A stretch of 60,689 bases of DNA from JANPCX01 sp046049865. GTDB taxonomy: Bacteria > Pseudomonadota > Gammaproteobacteria > Burkholderiales > Burkholderiaceae_C. Below, piece by piece: positions 19,201 to 27,386 of the stretch. A program made the translations under genes and the position numbers. Positions within the stretch are counted from its first letter, which is position 1; every line of letters starts with the position of its first letter. The stretch is taken from NCBI GenBank assembly GCA_046049865.1, contig JBJOQO010000013.1, positions 1 to 60,689 on the forward strand, in the 5' to 3' direction. The notes under the pieces were generated by a model. The model was not told the DNA's origin and made no database searches. It worked only from the letters and a program-made list of their open reading frames with translations.

Positions 19201-19812
19201 ATCGCCGTGACTGCCAATGCCATGGAAGGTGATGAAGAGCGATTTTTAAGCCTCGGTTTTAATGACTATTTGTCTAAACCTTTCCGCCAGAATCAGTTAC
19301 TCACCATGTTGACTAAGTACCTGCGTCCCAATTTCGCTATGGCTGCTGCGCCTTCATCAGGGGCTGCTGCACCTACTACGCCTGTATCGCCTGCGGTTTC
19401 TAGCAGCGTGTCAGGCATGCAGTCGGTGTTGGACAACGCCGCGTTGGATCGTTTACGGGAGTTGGATCCGAGCGGACAGAACAAACTGATGCAGCGCGTG
19501 ATCGCGGCCTTCGAGACCTCGGTGGCCCGCATGCTGCCTCAAGTGCGGCAAGCCAGCCAAAACAACGACAGAGATGGCATGCGACACGTCGCACATACCT
19601 TGAAATCCTCGTCGGCCAGCATAGGCGCACTGCGCTTGTCAAAAATGTGCGCTGACCTGGAGACCATCATCCGCACCCAGCGAGAGGACGACACCGCACC
19701 CCATGTCGTGTCCATTTGTGCTGAGGTGGAAGTGGTGCTGCAGGCGCTTCGAGCGCTCGGTACGGGTGGCACCACAACCACGGCCCCCTTGAGTGCTGGG
19801 ACGGCGGCTTGA
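16231..19812 (+). CDS. BarA-type hybrid sensor kinase with two REC domains and Hpt
   Basis: A 1193-residue kinase. In order: one or two N-terminal membrane helices (about 5-45), a GAF-like region (about 90-240), two PAS regions (about 250-510), HisKA with H530 in MSHEIRTPMNG, a catalytic ATPase domain (about 640-755), REC1 with D822 in LVDMNMP, REC2 with D957 in LMDIMMPGMDG and a C-terminal Hpt with H1122 in HTLKSS. All four phosphorelay residues are present. The next gene, with its own REC domain plus GGDEF and EAL, starts 14 bases downstream, so the Hpt probably passes phosphate to it and links the signal to cyclic di-GMP. Confidence 0.9.
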   Translation: MLPSLARTMICLALVMAGLALFVVEQAALGLAFAALLAALGAWMLRRKVVDSTDSGSPGISTLAEASDGVLPDTDLLEVLWRCTQQIQQSSSLDSALLAVRQVLEQELGAVGVRILRVEANPAETAWVRVLEPAFAEIDGYRPVPVSLPLSRFPLGVAIAQQQLAGNETAGYALPVSYLGQTVAVLELAKTTLPCSPMSLQAMLNMLGLHLVQCHARGLVGMAAAGHIKAAVALAPPNHASDPTQHFNVLVQALPEPVFMFDAQTLELLALNTAAEQQFSLTRAQVLGKRLNEAFHPALAVMAEPVLREALRRNDVALDLSPPKEAWVQQIDWSPHPESPQRARTLQVSNVVIQDAAGQAMWLMAVARDVTQEQRAKRDLSEAQSVLHQFAETVDESLFVTNPERTVFHFLAGSLFDVWGVTRGRLAAEPGCLLNQVIEEDRPIIAQRMASERAGKPGDFSFRIHHPTKGRRWLRSRTRSVITSDGDLRVYGTVTDVTADKQRETELRMARDAAESASMAKSQFLANMSHEIRTPMNGILGMTELLLGTPLKDEQRRFAQAVYRSGESLLEIINDILDFSKIEAGKMELALADFSLRGVVEDTLELLAPRAHEKGLDLSFREEPDLPQCAQGDALRLRQVLTNLVANAIKFTQSGEVVVDLRRLPQGSPDELWFEFAIRDTGIGIEADKLPRLFNAFTQVSSDMSRRYGGTGLGLAISKQLVELMGGQLRVKSAPGQGSEFAFAIHLRSAENPQLTMPVDESQLPALRVLVVDDHATNRTILKNILGAWGMTVTLAEDGQQALEILSQKDNLESGFDLALVDMNMPRLNGLALAQAVTQGGRHGDMRMVLLSSASSPDDASAALAAGFDRFLPKPVRKAELRQTIVSLRASQGQADDGQVADPLLSGQVLVVEDNPVNQEVIGQMLRSLGLKVQMASGAMHGLRSLCEAHFDLVLMDIMMPGMDGVEAVSWFRRGSGARFQFKTPTTTPVIAVTANAMEGDEERFLSLGFNDYLSKPFRQNQLLTMLTKYLRPNFAMAAAPSSGAAAPTTPVSPAVSSSVSGMQSVLDNAALDRLRELDPSGQNKLMQRVIAAFETSVARMLPQVRQASQNNDRDGMRHVAHTLKSSSASIGALRLSKMCADLETIIRTQREDDTAPHVVSICAEVEVVLQALRALGTGGTTTTAPLSAGTAA

Positions 19813-19826
19813 CCGCTCAACATGCC

Positions 19827-22076
19827 ATGACCGACGACCTCACGTCCAATCAACCCAAGGTGCTCTTGGTCGATGACGACGAGGTCAACCTCTTGTTGAC
19901 TTCCATGGCGCTGCGCGAGCGGGGCTTTTCGGTGATGGAAGTGGGCAGTGGCGAGCAAGCGATTCAAACCCTCGCCAGCTGGTTGCCTGACGTGGTGGTG
20001 TTGGACGCCCTGATGCCCGGCATGGATGGTTTTGCCACCTGCCGTGAAATGCGTGATTTGCCAGGTTTCGAGTCCCTGCCCGTGCTGATGCTCACGGGTT
20101 TGGACGACGATGCCTCGATCAACCGCGCCTACGAGGCCGGGGCCACAGACTTTTTTGTGAAGTCCAATCAATGGAGTTTGCTCGGCGGGCGTTTGCAGTA
20201 TTTGCTGCGTTCTTCAAGAACCAGGCAGGAGCTAGAAAGAAGCAAATCCAAACTCGCCCGCGCTCAAGACCTGGCTCGTATGGGAAGTTTCGATTGGCAA
20301 CGCCAAAACGGACGACTGGTTTTCTCCATCGAAGGCTTGCGGGTGTTTGGTTTGGCGCCCAGCGACACCTTGGCTTTCAGGCGCTTGGTGCGCTGGATGC
20401 CTGCAGACAACCGAACCACTTTCTTGAGCTTGTTGCGTGGCGTGTTGCGTCACAGCACCGTGCTGGACACCGACATCACGGTCAATTTGGTCGATGGTCG
20501 GCCCCGTGTGCTGCATGCCGAGGCTGAACCTGAATTCAATGAGCACGGAAATTTAGTCGGCTACACCGGCATCGTGCAAGACGTGACCGACCGCCGCGTG
20601 GCCGAAGACAAGATTCGCCACCTGGCCAACTTCGACGTATTGACGGGGCTGCCCAACCGCCGCCAACTCATCTGGCGCGCCGAGCGTGCCTTGGAGCACG
20701 CCCGAAAATTGGGCCACCAGGTGGGTGTGTTGCTGATTGACTTGGACCGTTTCAAAGTCATCAACGACACCTTGGGCCACAGCGCCGGTGACGAGCTGCT
20801 GATGGAAGTGTCACGCCGCTTGCGTTCTTGCGTTCGTCACTCGGATCAAGTGGTGGAAAGTGCCATCGAAAGCATGGGCTCGCGTTCGCACCGAACCCTG
20901 GAAGCCGTGGGTCGTTACGGAGGGGACGAGTTTGTTGCCCTGTTGCCTGAGGTGGTGGATGAGCGAGACGCCGAGCGCGTCGCCACGCGAATTTTGGATT
21001 TGATGCGCGAGCCCATTTTTGTCGGTGGGCAAGAGTGTTTTGTCACGGCCAGCGTCGGCATTGCCTTGTTCCCGCGCGACGGTGCATCGGTGGCTGATCT
21101 GATGCGCAACTCCGATGTGGCCATGTATGCGGTGAAAGCACAAGGCCGCAACGCAGCGTCCCTTTACCGTCCCGCCCTGGCCGGCAAGGGACGCGAAAAG
21201 CTCGAGCTGGAAAGCGCATTGCACAAGGCGCTTGAGCGCGATGAGCTGGTGCTGCATTACCAACCCAAAGTGGACATCCGTGGTGGCTGCATGATTGGCG
21301 TTGAGGCCCTGATGCGCTGGCAGCGTGGTACCAGCTTGGTACCCCCAGGGGATTTCATTCCGCTGGCTGAAGAAACCGGCTTGATCGTGCCCATGAGCGA
21401 ATGGGCCATTCGTGAAGCGGCCCGCCAGGTTCGTTTGTGGCAAGACAGTTTTGGTTTTGCGGGTTCGATTGCGGTCAACCTGCCGAACCGCCTATTTGAA
21501 CGAACTGATTTGGTCGAACATATCACCGCAGCGTGCAACCAATATGGTGTTGCTCCGCGCTGCATTGAGCTTGAGATCACCGAAACTGGGTTGATGAAAG
21601 ACCTGCAAAACGTCATCCCCTCTTTGCACCGTTTGAATCAAATCGGTGTGGAAATTTCGATCGATGACTTTGGCACCGGCTATTCGTCCTTGGCCTATCT
21701 CACCACCCTGCCCATCAGCGAAGTGAAGATCGACCGCAGCTTCATTCGCGATTTGGGAAGCACCCCGCAAAGCCTCGCCGTGGTCACGGCGGTGATCGCG
21801 TTGGCCCGCTCGTTGGGGCTGCGTGTGGTGGCCGAGGGCGTCGAAACGCTCAAACAAATGGAAGCGCTGAACCGCCTGGGGTGCACGCTGGTTCAAGGTT
21901 TTTTGGTCAGCAAACCTCAGCCGCCTGCGGATATCGAGCGCTGGTTGGAAACCACTGTTCGCACTCGCAGTGCGCCGTGGATCATCGCCGCCGGCGAATT
22001 CATGCGTGACCCGTCTGTTGCGCCCGTTGATGAACCAACGGCACGGTTGGTGGCCAGTCTGGCTGCCGCGCGTTGA
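19827..22076 (+). CDS. Response regulator with PAS, GGDEF and EAL domains
   Basis: A 749-residue protein. REC (1-125) has phosphoacceptor D60 in VVLDALMPG, then come a PAS-like domain, GGDEF (about 265-450) and EAL (about 465-715). The cyclase signature is RYGGDEF at 363-369. The EAL site is complete by eye: E493-A-L, EITE, IDDFGTGYSS, KIDRSF, VAEGVET and a glutamine in VQGF. About 20 extra residues sit between the conserved CVRHSD and the GGDEF signature, so the normal I-site spacing is lost. It could make or degrade cyclic di-GMP. A TTG at 19809 overlapping the previous stop is an alternative start. Confidence 0.9.
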   Translation: MTDDLTSNQPKVLLVDDDEVNLLLTSMALRERGFSVMEVGSGEQAIQTLASWLPDVVVLDALMPGMDGFATCREMRDLPGFESLPVLMLTGLDDDASINRAYEAGATDFFVKSNQWSLLGGRLQYLLRSSRTRQELERSKSKLARAQDLARMGSFDWQRQNGRLVFSIEGLRVFGLAPSDTLAFRRLVRWMPADNRTTFLSLLRGVLRHSTVLDTDITVNLVDGRPRVLHAEAEPEFNEHGNLVGYTGIVQDVTDRRVAEDKIRHLANFDVLTGLPNRRQLIWRAERALEHARKLGHQVGVLLIDLDRFKVINDTLGHSAGDELLMEVSRRLRSCVRHSDQVVESAIESMGSRSHRTLEAVGRYGGDEFVALLPEVVDERDAERVATRILDLMREPIFVGGQECFVTASVGIALFPRDGASVADLMRNSDVAMYAVKAQGRNAASLYRPALAGKGREKLELESALHKALERDELVLHYQPKVDIRGGCMIGVEALMRWQRGTSLVPPGDFIPLAEETGLIVPMSEWAIREAARQVRLWQDSFGFAGSIAVNLPNRLFERTDLVEHITAACNQYGVAPRCIELEITETGLMKDLQNVIPSLHRLNQIGVEISIDDFGTGYSSLAYLTTLPISEVKIDRSFIRDLGSTPQSLAVVTAVIALARSLGLRVVAEGVETLKQMEALNRLGCTLVQGFLVSKPQPPADIERWLETTVRTRSAPWIIAAGEFMRDPSVAPVDEPTARLVASLAAAR

Positions 22077-22112
22077 GGTTTCGGATTCAGATTTCACTAT
22101 GAGCACAGCAAC

Positions 22113-24026
22113 ATGAGCACTGCGGCCCGGCCCACACCCCCCACTGATCGCTCGAAGGCTGGCGCGCTTGCCGCACAAGCGGCCGCTGCTGCCGCCAACA
22201 GCAATGCGCCAGCCCAAATCGCCAAAGCCGCACTGCGACGTTTGTTGTTGGACAAACTCGAACCCACACCCAGCAACTACGAGCGGGCCTATGCCCAGGA
22301 GTCGGGTGGCGCTTCGACCGCTGCGGCCTTGCCCGAGAAAGCGCAGCGCCTGGTTGAAAAACTCGCTGGTCGGGCGCTGGACTCGCGCGCGGGTGCTGAT
22401 TTGGCCAAAGCCATGGGCGAAGGTCGGTGGGACGTGGCTGAGCGCTTGCTTTCCGCACCCGATGAAAGCGGAGCGCAGCTCTCCGACATGATTGACCGGG
22501 TGGTCAAAGGGGTGGGTCGCGGTGGCCGGCAATGGACCACCGCTCGCAAAAAAGAAAGTTTGCAGCGTGTGCTCAGCGGCAGCCGCAGCGATGCCGGCAA
22601 GCTGCAACAGCGCCTGAATCAACTGCTCACCAGTTGGGATACCGACACCTTGGATGAAGCGGTGGATACCGATGTGTCGCCCCTGGACGAGACACCAGCG
22701 CCGCCGCCGCCCAGCGCACCGGAGGCGAACCTTCCACTGTTGAAACTCACACCATCCGTTGACGCTCAGGCGAGCGCGACTGCGAATCTTCAGCCCGCCT
22801 TGGCCGCACAAAAACCCCTGGAATGGAGTCCGGTCGTGGGGCACCTGGGGGGCACAGTTCAACAAGCGTTGCCTGCCGCAGAGGAGGCGGCGCATGAGTT
22901 GGCGCAGGTGATCGCTGCTGCCGTGACACGCATCCAAACCGAAGGAGCCACACCGCCCCTGGCGCAAGAGTTGGCCGAGCTGTGCGCCCAGGCGGACCGC
23001 ATGATCCAACATCGGCACCATCTGGTAGACCAACTCGGCAGCCTGTGCCAAGAACTCACCGCCAGTTTGACCGACCTGGCCGAAAACGACAGCTGGGCTC
23101 AAGGCCAGTGCGAAGCCATGCGGGTCACCTTGGCCGATGGGCTCACTTCACGAGGCGTCAAGTCCGTCAATGAGCTGCTGCGAACCACACGCGAGCGCCA
23201 ACAGCAGTTGCGCCAAGAACGCGAACGGGCTCGTGATTCTTTAAAAACGCTGATCAACCGCATGCTCAGCGAACTCGGCGAATTGGGCTCACACACCGGC
23301 CGCTTTCACGACAGCGTGGGCCGTTATGCCGACGTGATCGAGAAGGCCGACTCGCTGGAAAGCCTCGCGGGCGTGGTGCGTGAAATGGTGGAAGAAAGCC
23401 GCACGGTGCAAGCCTTGGTGTCGCAAACCCAAGCACGTTTGCAAGACGAGCACAGCAAAGCCGCTGAGCTGAACAAAAAGGTGCAAGAGTTGGAGAGCGA
23501 GCTGGTCCGTTTGGCTCAGGAGGTCTCCACCGACCAACTCACCCAAGTCGCCAACCGCCGCGGTTTGATCCAAGCTTTCGAAGCCGAGTGCTTGCGCATG
23601 GAACGCGCTCAAAACGGTGGCGAAGTGCCGCCTCCCTTGGCCGTGGGCTTGCTCGACATCGACAACTTCAAAAAACTCAACGACGAGTTGGGACATTCCG
23701 CAGGTGATGTGGCACTGAAGTCGTTGGCCGGGGTGGTCAGCAAAACACTGCGCCCCAACGACATGGTGGCTCGTTATGGCGGCGAGGAGTTTGTGGTGCT
23801 GCTTCCCGGCACGGCAGTCGACGAAGGGCAGCAAATCCTCACCCGCTTGCAGCGCTCGCTCTCCGGCGGCCTTTTTATGCACGAGCAGAAAAAAGTATTT
23901 GTGACGTTCTCTGCCGGCGTGACCCGCTACCGTGCCGGTGAGCGAATTGAAGATGCCCTGGAGCGCGCCGACCAGGCCTTGTACGAAGCCAAGCGCACAG
24001 GCAAAAATCGAACTTGTATCGGTTAA
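22113..24026 (+). CDS. Diguanylate cyclase with helical N-terminal domain
   Basis: A 637-residue cytoplasmic protein. The N-terminus is Ala-rich and holds a conserved-looking stretch LEPTPSNYERAYAQ, similar to the P-T-P-x-N-Y region seen before GGDEF domains in DgcP-type cyclases. A long helical, probably coiled-coil region (about 260-465) leads to GGDEF. The active site is GGEEF at 556-560, and an RPND inhibitory site sits five residues before it, so product feedback is expected. It makes cyclic di-GMP from two GTP. It is third in the signalling block, 36 bases after the REC-GGDEF-EAL gene. Confidence 0.9.
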   Translation: MSTAARPTPPTDRSKAGALAAQAAAAAANSNAPAQIAKAALRRLLLDKLEPTPSNYERAYAQESGGASTAAALPEKAQRLVEKLAGRALDSRAGADLAKAMGEGRWDVAERLLSAPDESGAQLSDMIDRVVKGVGRGGRQWTTARKKESLQRVLSGSRSDAGKLQQRLNQLLTSWDTDTLDEAVDTDVSPLDETPAPPPPSAPEANLPLLKLTPSVDAQASATANLQPALAAQKPLEWSPVVGHLGGTVQQALPAAEEAAHELAQVIAAAVTRIQTEGATPPLAQELAELCAQADRMIQHRHHLVDQLGSLCQELTASLTDLAENDSWAQGQCEAMRVTLADGLTSRGVKSVNELLRTTRERQQQLRQERERARDSLKTLINRMLSELGELGSHTGRFHDSVGRYADVIEKADSLESLAGVVREMVEESRTVQALVSQTQARLQDEHSKAAELNKKVQELESELVRLAQEVSTDQLTQVANRRGLIQAFEAECLRMERAQNGGEVPPPLAVGLLDIDNFKKLNDELGHSAGDVALKSLAGVVSKTLRPNDMVARYGGEEFVVLLPGTAVDEGQQILTRLQRSLSGGLFMHEQKKVFVTFSAGVTRYRAGERIEDALERADQALYEAKRTGKNRTCIG

Positions 24027-24048
24027 TGCAGAGAGGCTGAGACCCACC

Positions 24049-24936
24049 GTGTCTCGCAAATCCCGTCGTTTCGTCAAGTCAAAACAATTTCTGCCATCGG
24101 CCCCTCAGCCGAGGGTCCGGTCAACTCGTGCACCTGTGAACTGGCGCGCTTGGGCCGGCCTCGTCATGGGCAGTGCGTTGGCCGTTGGGCTGTTTTTTTG
24201 GCTGAGCCGAGACGCTGGTTTGTCACCGGACCAAGCCTGGCTTTCGTTGGCCTTGCCTGCGGCCGTGCTTGTCGCGGCGGCCATCCCCTTGTGGCGGCAA
24301 CGACGTTCAACGCGCAAGCAGCAGTCCGATCTGCAAGTCATGGAATGGCCTGAGTTTCAGCCCCTGCTGTGTCAATTGTTGGAACAACAGGGTTACAGCG
24401 TGAGTGAGTCCGGTAACCGTCCCGGCATGGTGGACTTGGTATTACGCAAAGACCGCAGAACCATCCTGGTTCACGCCAGGTCTTGGCGTTCTGGCCGGTT
24501 GGGTGTGGAAGAGGTGCGCGAGCTGTACGCCGCGATGGTGACGCGTTCCGCGCTTGGCGGCATGGTGGTCAGCTGTGGATATTTCGGCCGCAGTGCCATG
24601 GCCTTTGCGCGCGAAACTCAAATCATGTTGGTGGACGGCGCACTCTTGCAGAGCTGGATGCAAAAACACGTACACCAGAGCACGCGGCCAGCCCCAGAGG
24701 AACCAGAACCCACGCAGCCCGCGCCACCCCGTCCCGCTGCCATGGATACCCACATGCTGTCCGAATTCGCAGCGACCTCTACCTTGGGCCCACCCCAGGT
24801 GCCCGCTTGCCCATTGTGTGAAGCCCCGATGCGCGAGAGAACCGCTCGCAAGGGCCGCCATGCGGGCCGCAAATTTTGGGGCTGTACCAAAGCACCGAAA
24901 TGCAAGGGGGTCAGAAAGTGGGAGCAGGGGCGATGA
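24049..24936 (+). CDS. Membrane protein with Mrr-like nuclease fold and topoisomerase-type zinc finger
   Basis: A 295-residue protein with two membrane helices (about 34-52 and 64-82), an Mrr_cat-like region (about 97-205) and a C-terminal zinc ribbon of topoisomerase I type (C-x2-C followed by C-x5-C). The nuclease region keeps VDLVL (D129) and a strand ILVHARSW, where active Mrr enzymes have a Q/E-x-K. Here the lysine position reads arginine, so cleavage activity is doubtful. The GTG at 24049 has GAGAGG upstream. It follows the diguanylate cyclase by 22 bases. Function unknown; a membrane-tethered nucleic-acid-binding role is possible. Confidence 0.7.
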   Translation: MSRKSRRFVKSKQFLPSAPQPRVRSTRAPVNWRAWAGLVMGSALAVGLFFWLSRDAGLSPDQAWLSLALPAAVLVAAAIPLWRQRRSTRKQQSDLQVMEWPEFQPLLCQLLEQQGYSVSESGNRPGMVDLVLRKDRRTILVHARSWRSGRLGVEEVRELYAAMVTRSALGGMVVSCGYFGRSAMAFARETQIMLVDGALLQSWMQKHVHQSTRPAPEEPEPTQPAPPRPAAMDTHMLSEFAATSTLGPPQVPACPLCEAPMRERTARKGRHAGRKFWGCTKAPKCKGVRKWEQGR

Positions 24937-24950
24937 GCGCGCGCCGCCTG

Positions 24951-25040
24951 TGGCGGAAGCGGTGAGATTCGAACTCACGGACGGGTTTCCCCGTCGCCGG
25001 TTTTCAAGACCGGTGCCTTAAACCGCTCGGCCACGCTTCC
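24951..25040 (-). tRNA. tRNA-Ser (anticodon UGA)
   Basis: A complete class-II tRNA on the minus strand. The acceptor stem is GGAAGCG paired with CGCTTCC, followed by an encoded G-CCA. The anticodon loop is CTTGAAA with anticodon TGA. A long variable arm and the T-loop GTTCGAATC are present. It lies 10 bases beyond the end of the convergent Mrr-like gene. A decayed copy lies upstream at 25087-25171. Confidence 0.97.
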
Positions 25041-25056
25041 AACACTTCAACACTAC

Positions 25057-25074
25057 CCGCCTGAGGCGGTTTTG
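25057..25074 (+). terminator. Weak hairpin with T-run
   Basis: CCGCC-TGA-GGCGG followed by TTTTG forms a five-pair hairpin with a short T-run in the plus direction. It could end the signalling block transcript, although the tRNA gene lies between. Weak candidate. Confidence 0.3.
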
Positions 25075-25086
25075 CTTGCTTTCACA

Positions 25087-25171
25087 TCGCTGAGCGATTT
25101 GAACTTCAGCGCAATGACAGCAGGCTGCCGTTGAACAAGACCAGTGGCTTAAACCGCTAGTCCACGCTTCC
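25087..25171 (-). pseudogene. Decayed tRNA-Ser copy
   Basis: Read on the minus strand, 25171-25136 matches the first 36 bases of the intact tRNA-Ser with four mismatches (acceptor 5' strand GGAAGCGTGG, D-arm and the anticodon stem up to CTTG). After that the match fades, but a T-arm-like hairpin with GTTCAAATC appears at the expected distance. The 3' acceptor strand and CCA are lost and the anticodon stem is broken, so it cannot be a working tRNA. It probably arose from a local duplication. Confidence 0.6.
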
Positions 25172-25222
25172 AAAGAAGAAGCGCATTGTATTCGGGTTGG
25201 CGAGGCGGCTGTAGCGGATTCA

Positions 25223-26044
25223 TCAACCTGGGCGCTGCGCCTGAGGGCAATCGACCTGAATGACCTCTCGACGCCCACCATCCATACGCACGGCTGTGAG
25301 TTGGCCTCCCCAAACACAACCCGTGTCTATAGCCAGCAGGTCGGGCTTGTTCACAAGTCCCAGCGTAGACCAATGGCCAAAAGCGATGGGTTGACCTTGA
25401 TTTGCGCGGTTGGGCGCATCAAACCATGCGGTGCAACCGGGCGGTGCCTGGCCAGCGCCTTCTTTGCTGGTCAGTTCGAGTGCGCCATCGGATTTGACAA
25501 AACGCATGCGGGTGAGGGCATTGACCGCGAAGCGAAGGCGGTCTGCGCCGGTCAAGCTGGCAGACCACAACGTGGGTTCATTGCCGTACATCGACCTGAA
25601 AAACTCTGTGGCGTTCGGTTTTTGCAATTCATGCTCAACCTCACTCGCAAGTTGCAAGGTGGTCGCCAAGTCCCACGCAGGCGGAACGCCTGCATGCACC
25701 ATCAGCCATCCATGCGCATGGATGGCCAGGCGCTGCTGGGCCAGCCAATGCAGCCAATGGTCGCGCCTGGGGTCGTCCAAGATGTCGCCGAGGGTGTCAC
25801 TGCGGTGCGCGGCACGAATGCCGTGAGCGACGGCGAGCAAATGCAGGTCGTGGTTGCCGAGCAGGCACTGTGCACTGCCACCCAAACCCGCCAAGGTTTC
25901 GATCGTGGACAGGGACTGCGGGCCTCGGTTGACGAGGTCGCCCAGCGCATAGAGCTGATCGCGCGAGGCACTGAAATCAATCTTCTGGAGCAAACGCTGC
26001 AAGGCATCGCAGCAGCCCTGAATATCACCAAGCAAATAAACCAT
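25223..26044 (-). CDS. apaH: Symmetrical bis(5'-nucleosyl)-tetraphosphatase ApaH
   Basis: A 273-residue calcineurin-like phosphatase that splits Ap4A into two ADP. It shows GDIQG, GDLVNRGP, LGNHDLHLLAV, HAGVPPAWD, the ApaH-typical RMRFV, and the C-terminal FGHW plus DTGCVWGGQLTA. Length equals that of typical ApaH. The frame runs open upstream to 26230, but the family start MVYLLGDIQG fits the ATG at 26044. Divergent from the CorC-type gene, 49 bases apart. In other bacteria it lowers Ap4A alarmone and removes Np4 caps from RNA. Confidence 0.92.
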   Translation of the reverse strand: MVYLLGDIQGCCDALQRLLQKIDFSASRDQLYALGDLVNRGPQSLSTIETLAGLGGSAQCLLGNHDLHLLAVAHGIRAAHRSDTLGDILDDPRRDHWLHWLAQQRLAIHAHGWLMVHAGVPPAWDLATTLQLASEVEHELQKPNATEFFRSMYGNEPTLWSASLTGADRLRFAVNALTRMRFVKSDGALELTSKEGAGQAPPGCTAWFDAPNRANQGQPIAFGHWSTLGLVNKPDLLAIDTGCVWGGQLTAVRMDGGRREVIQVDCPQAQRPG

Positions 26045-26093
26045 GGGGGCGATTCTGCTACGCTGTGCTCCCCTTTGCATCCGCGTACCTCGC

Positions 26094-27386
26094 ATGGACG
26101 TTGCTTTATTGGTTTTTTTGATTGTGCTCAATGGCTTGTTCGCCATGTCGGAAATGGCTTTGACCGCCAGCCGTAAAGCACGTTTGCAAGTCATGGTGGA
26201 AACCGGTGATGCGGGCGCGCAAGCGGCCATGACGCTTCATGACGACCCGACGCGGTTTTTATCCGTGGTTCAAATTGGCATCACATCCATTGGTGTGCTC
26301 AACGGCATCGTGGGTGATGCCGCGTTTTCAGCGCCCTTTGCGGCCTGGTTGCACGAGACGTTTTCCTTGCACGACCGCGCGGCTGACATCACGGCAACCG
26401 CCATGGTGGTGATCGTCATCACTTTTCTGACCATTATTTTTGGTGAGCTGGTCCCCAAGCGCGTGGGCCAGATGTACCCAGAGGCGGTGGCCCGGGTGGT
26501 CGCTCAGCCGATGGAGTGGCTGTCGCTGATCGCACGGCCATTCGTGAAGTTACTTTCGTTTTGCACGGAAGGCACCTTACGTTTGCTGGGTATCCATGGG
26601 GGACCGCAACGCAGCGTGACCGAAGAAGAGATTGCGGCAAGCCTGGAAGAAGGTTTGGATGCGGGTGTGATCGAGGCGCAAGAACATCAAATGGTGCGCA
26701 ACGTATTCCGCTTGGACGACCGTCAAGTCGGCTCCATGATGATTCCCCGCGCAGAGATTGTTTGGTTGGACGTTGATTCGCCGCTGGAAGAACTGATGAA
26801 AGTCATCAGTGAAGACGAACACTCTCGGTACCCGGTTTGTCGTGGCGGCCTGGACGACGTGGTGGGCATCGTGTCGGCCCAAAGTTTGTTGCAGCAGTCG
26901 CTCAAGGGAGATCGCCTTTCCATCACCGAAGGCCTCCAAACAGCGGTGTTCGTGCCGGAAACTTTGTCGGGCATGGAGTTGCTTGATCACTTCCGTGCGT
27001 CCAGCACCCAACTGGTTTTTGTGGTGGACGAGTACGGCGAAGTGCAAGGCATCATCACCGTGCGTGATGTGCTGGAAGCCATCACGGGTGAATTCACCAC
27101 GCCGAGCAGCGACGACTCTTGGGCTGTGCAGCGCGAGGACGGCAGTTGGCTGTTTGATGGTTTGATTCCTGTGCTGGAGTTGAAAGACCGCTTGCAACTC
27201 AAAGAGTTGCCCGAAGAAGACCGTGGCCGCTACAACACCTTGGCGGGCATGGTCATGCTGCTGCTGGGGCGTTTGCCTGCCACCACCGATACCGTGGAGT
27301 GGGAGGGTTGGCGTTTTGAGGTGATCGACATGGACGGCAAACGCATCGACAAGGTGCTTGCCAGCCTCTTGCCGTCTCGCGACTAG
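26094..27386 (+). CDS. CNNM/DUF21-CBS-CorC family membrane protein (hemolysin-like)
   Basis: A 430-residue inner-membrane protein: DUF21 transmembrane domain with about three or four helices and the motif FGELVPKR (residues ~1-180), a pair of CBS domains (about 195-320) with MIPR and RYPV segments, and a C-terminal CorC_HlyC domain (about 340-425). Relatives are linked to magnesium/cobalt or polyamine export, and the hemolysin label is historical. The ATG at 26094 is followed by a membrane helix. Its TAG stop is shared on the opposite strand with the mog stop at the palindrome CTAG. Confidence 0.88.
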   Translation: MDVALLVFLIVLNGLFAMSEMALTASRKARLQVMVETGDAGAQAAMTLHDDPTRFLSVVQIGITSIGVLNGIVGDAAFSAPFAAWLHETFSLHDRAADITATAMVVIVITFLTIIFGELVPKRVGQMYPEAVARVVAQPMEWLSLIARPFVKLLSFCTEGTLRLLGIHGGPQRSVTEEEIAASLEEGLDAGVIEAQEHQMVRNVFRLDDRQVGSMMIPRAEIVWLDVDSPLEELMKVISEDEHSRYPVCRGGLDDVVGIVSAQSLLQQSLKGDRLSITEGLQTAVFVPETLSGMELLDHFRASSTQLVFVVDEYGEVQGIITVRDVLEAITGEFTTPSSDDSWAVQREDGSWLFDGLIPVLELKDRLQLKELPEEDRGRYNTLAGMVMLLLGRLPATTDTVEWEGWRFEVIDMDGKRIDKVLASLLPSRD

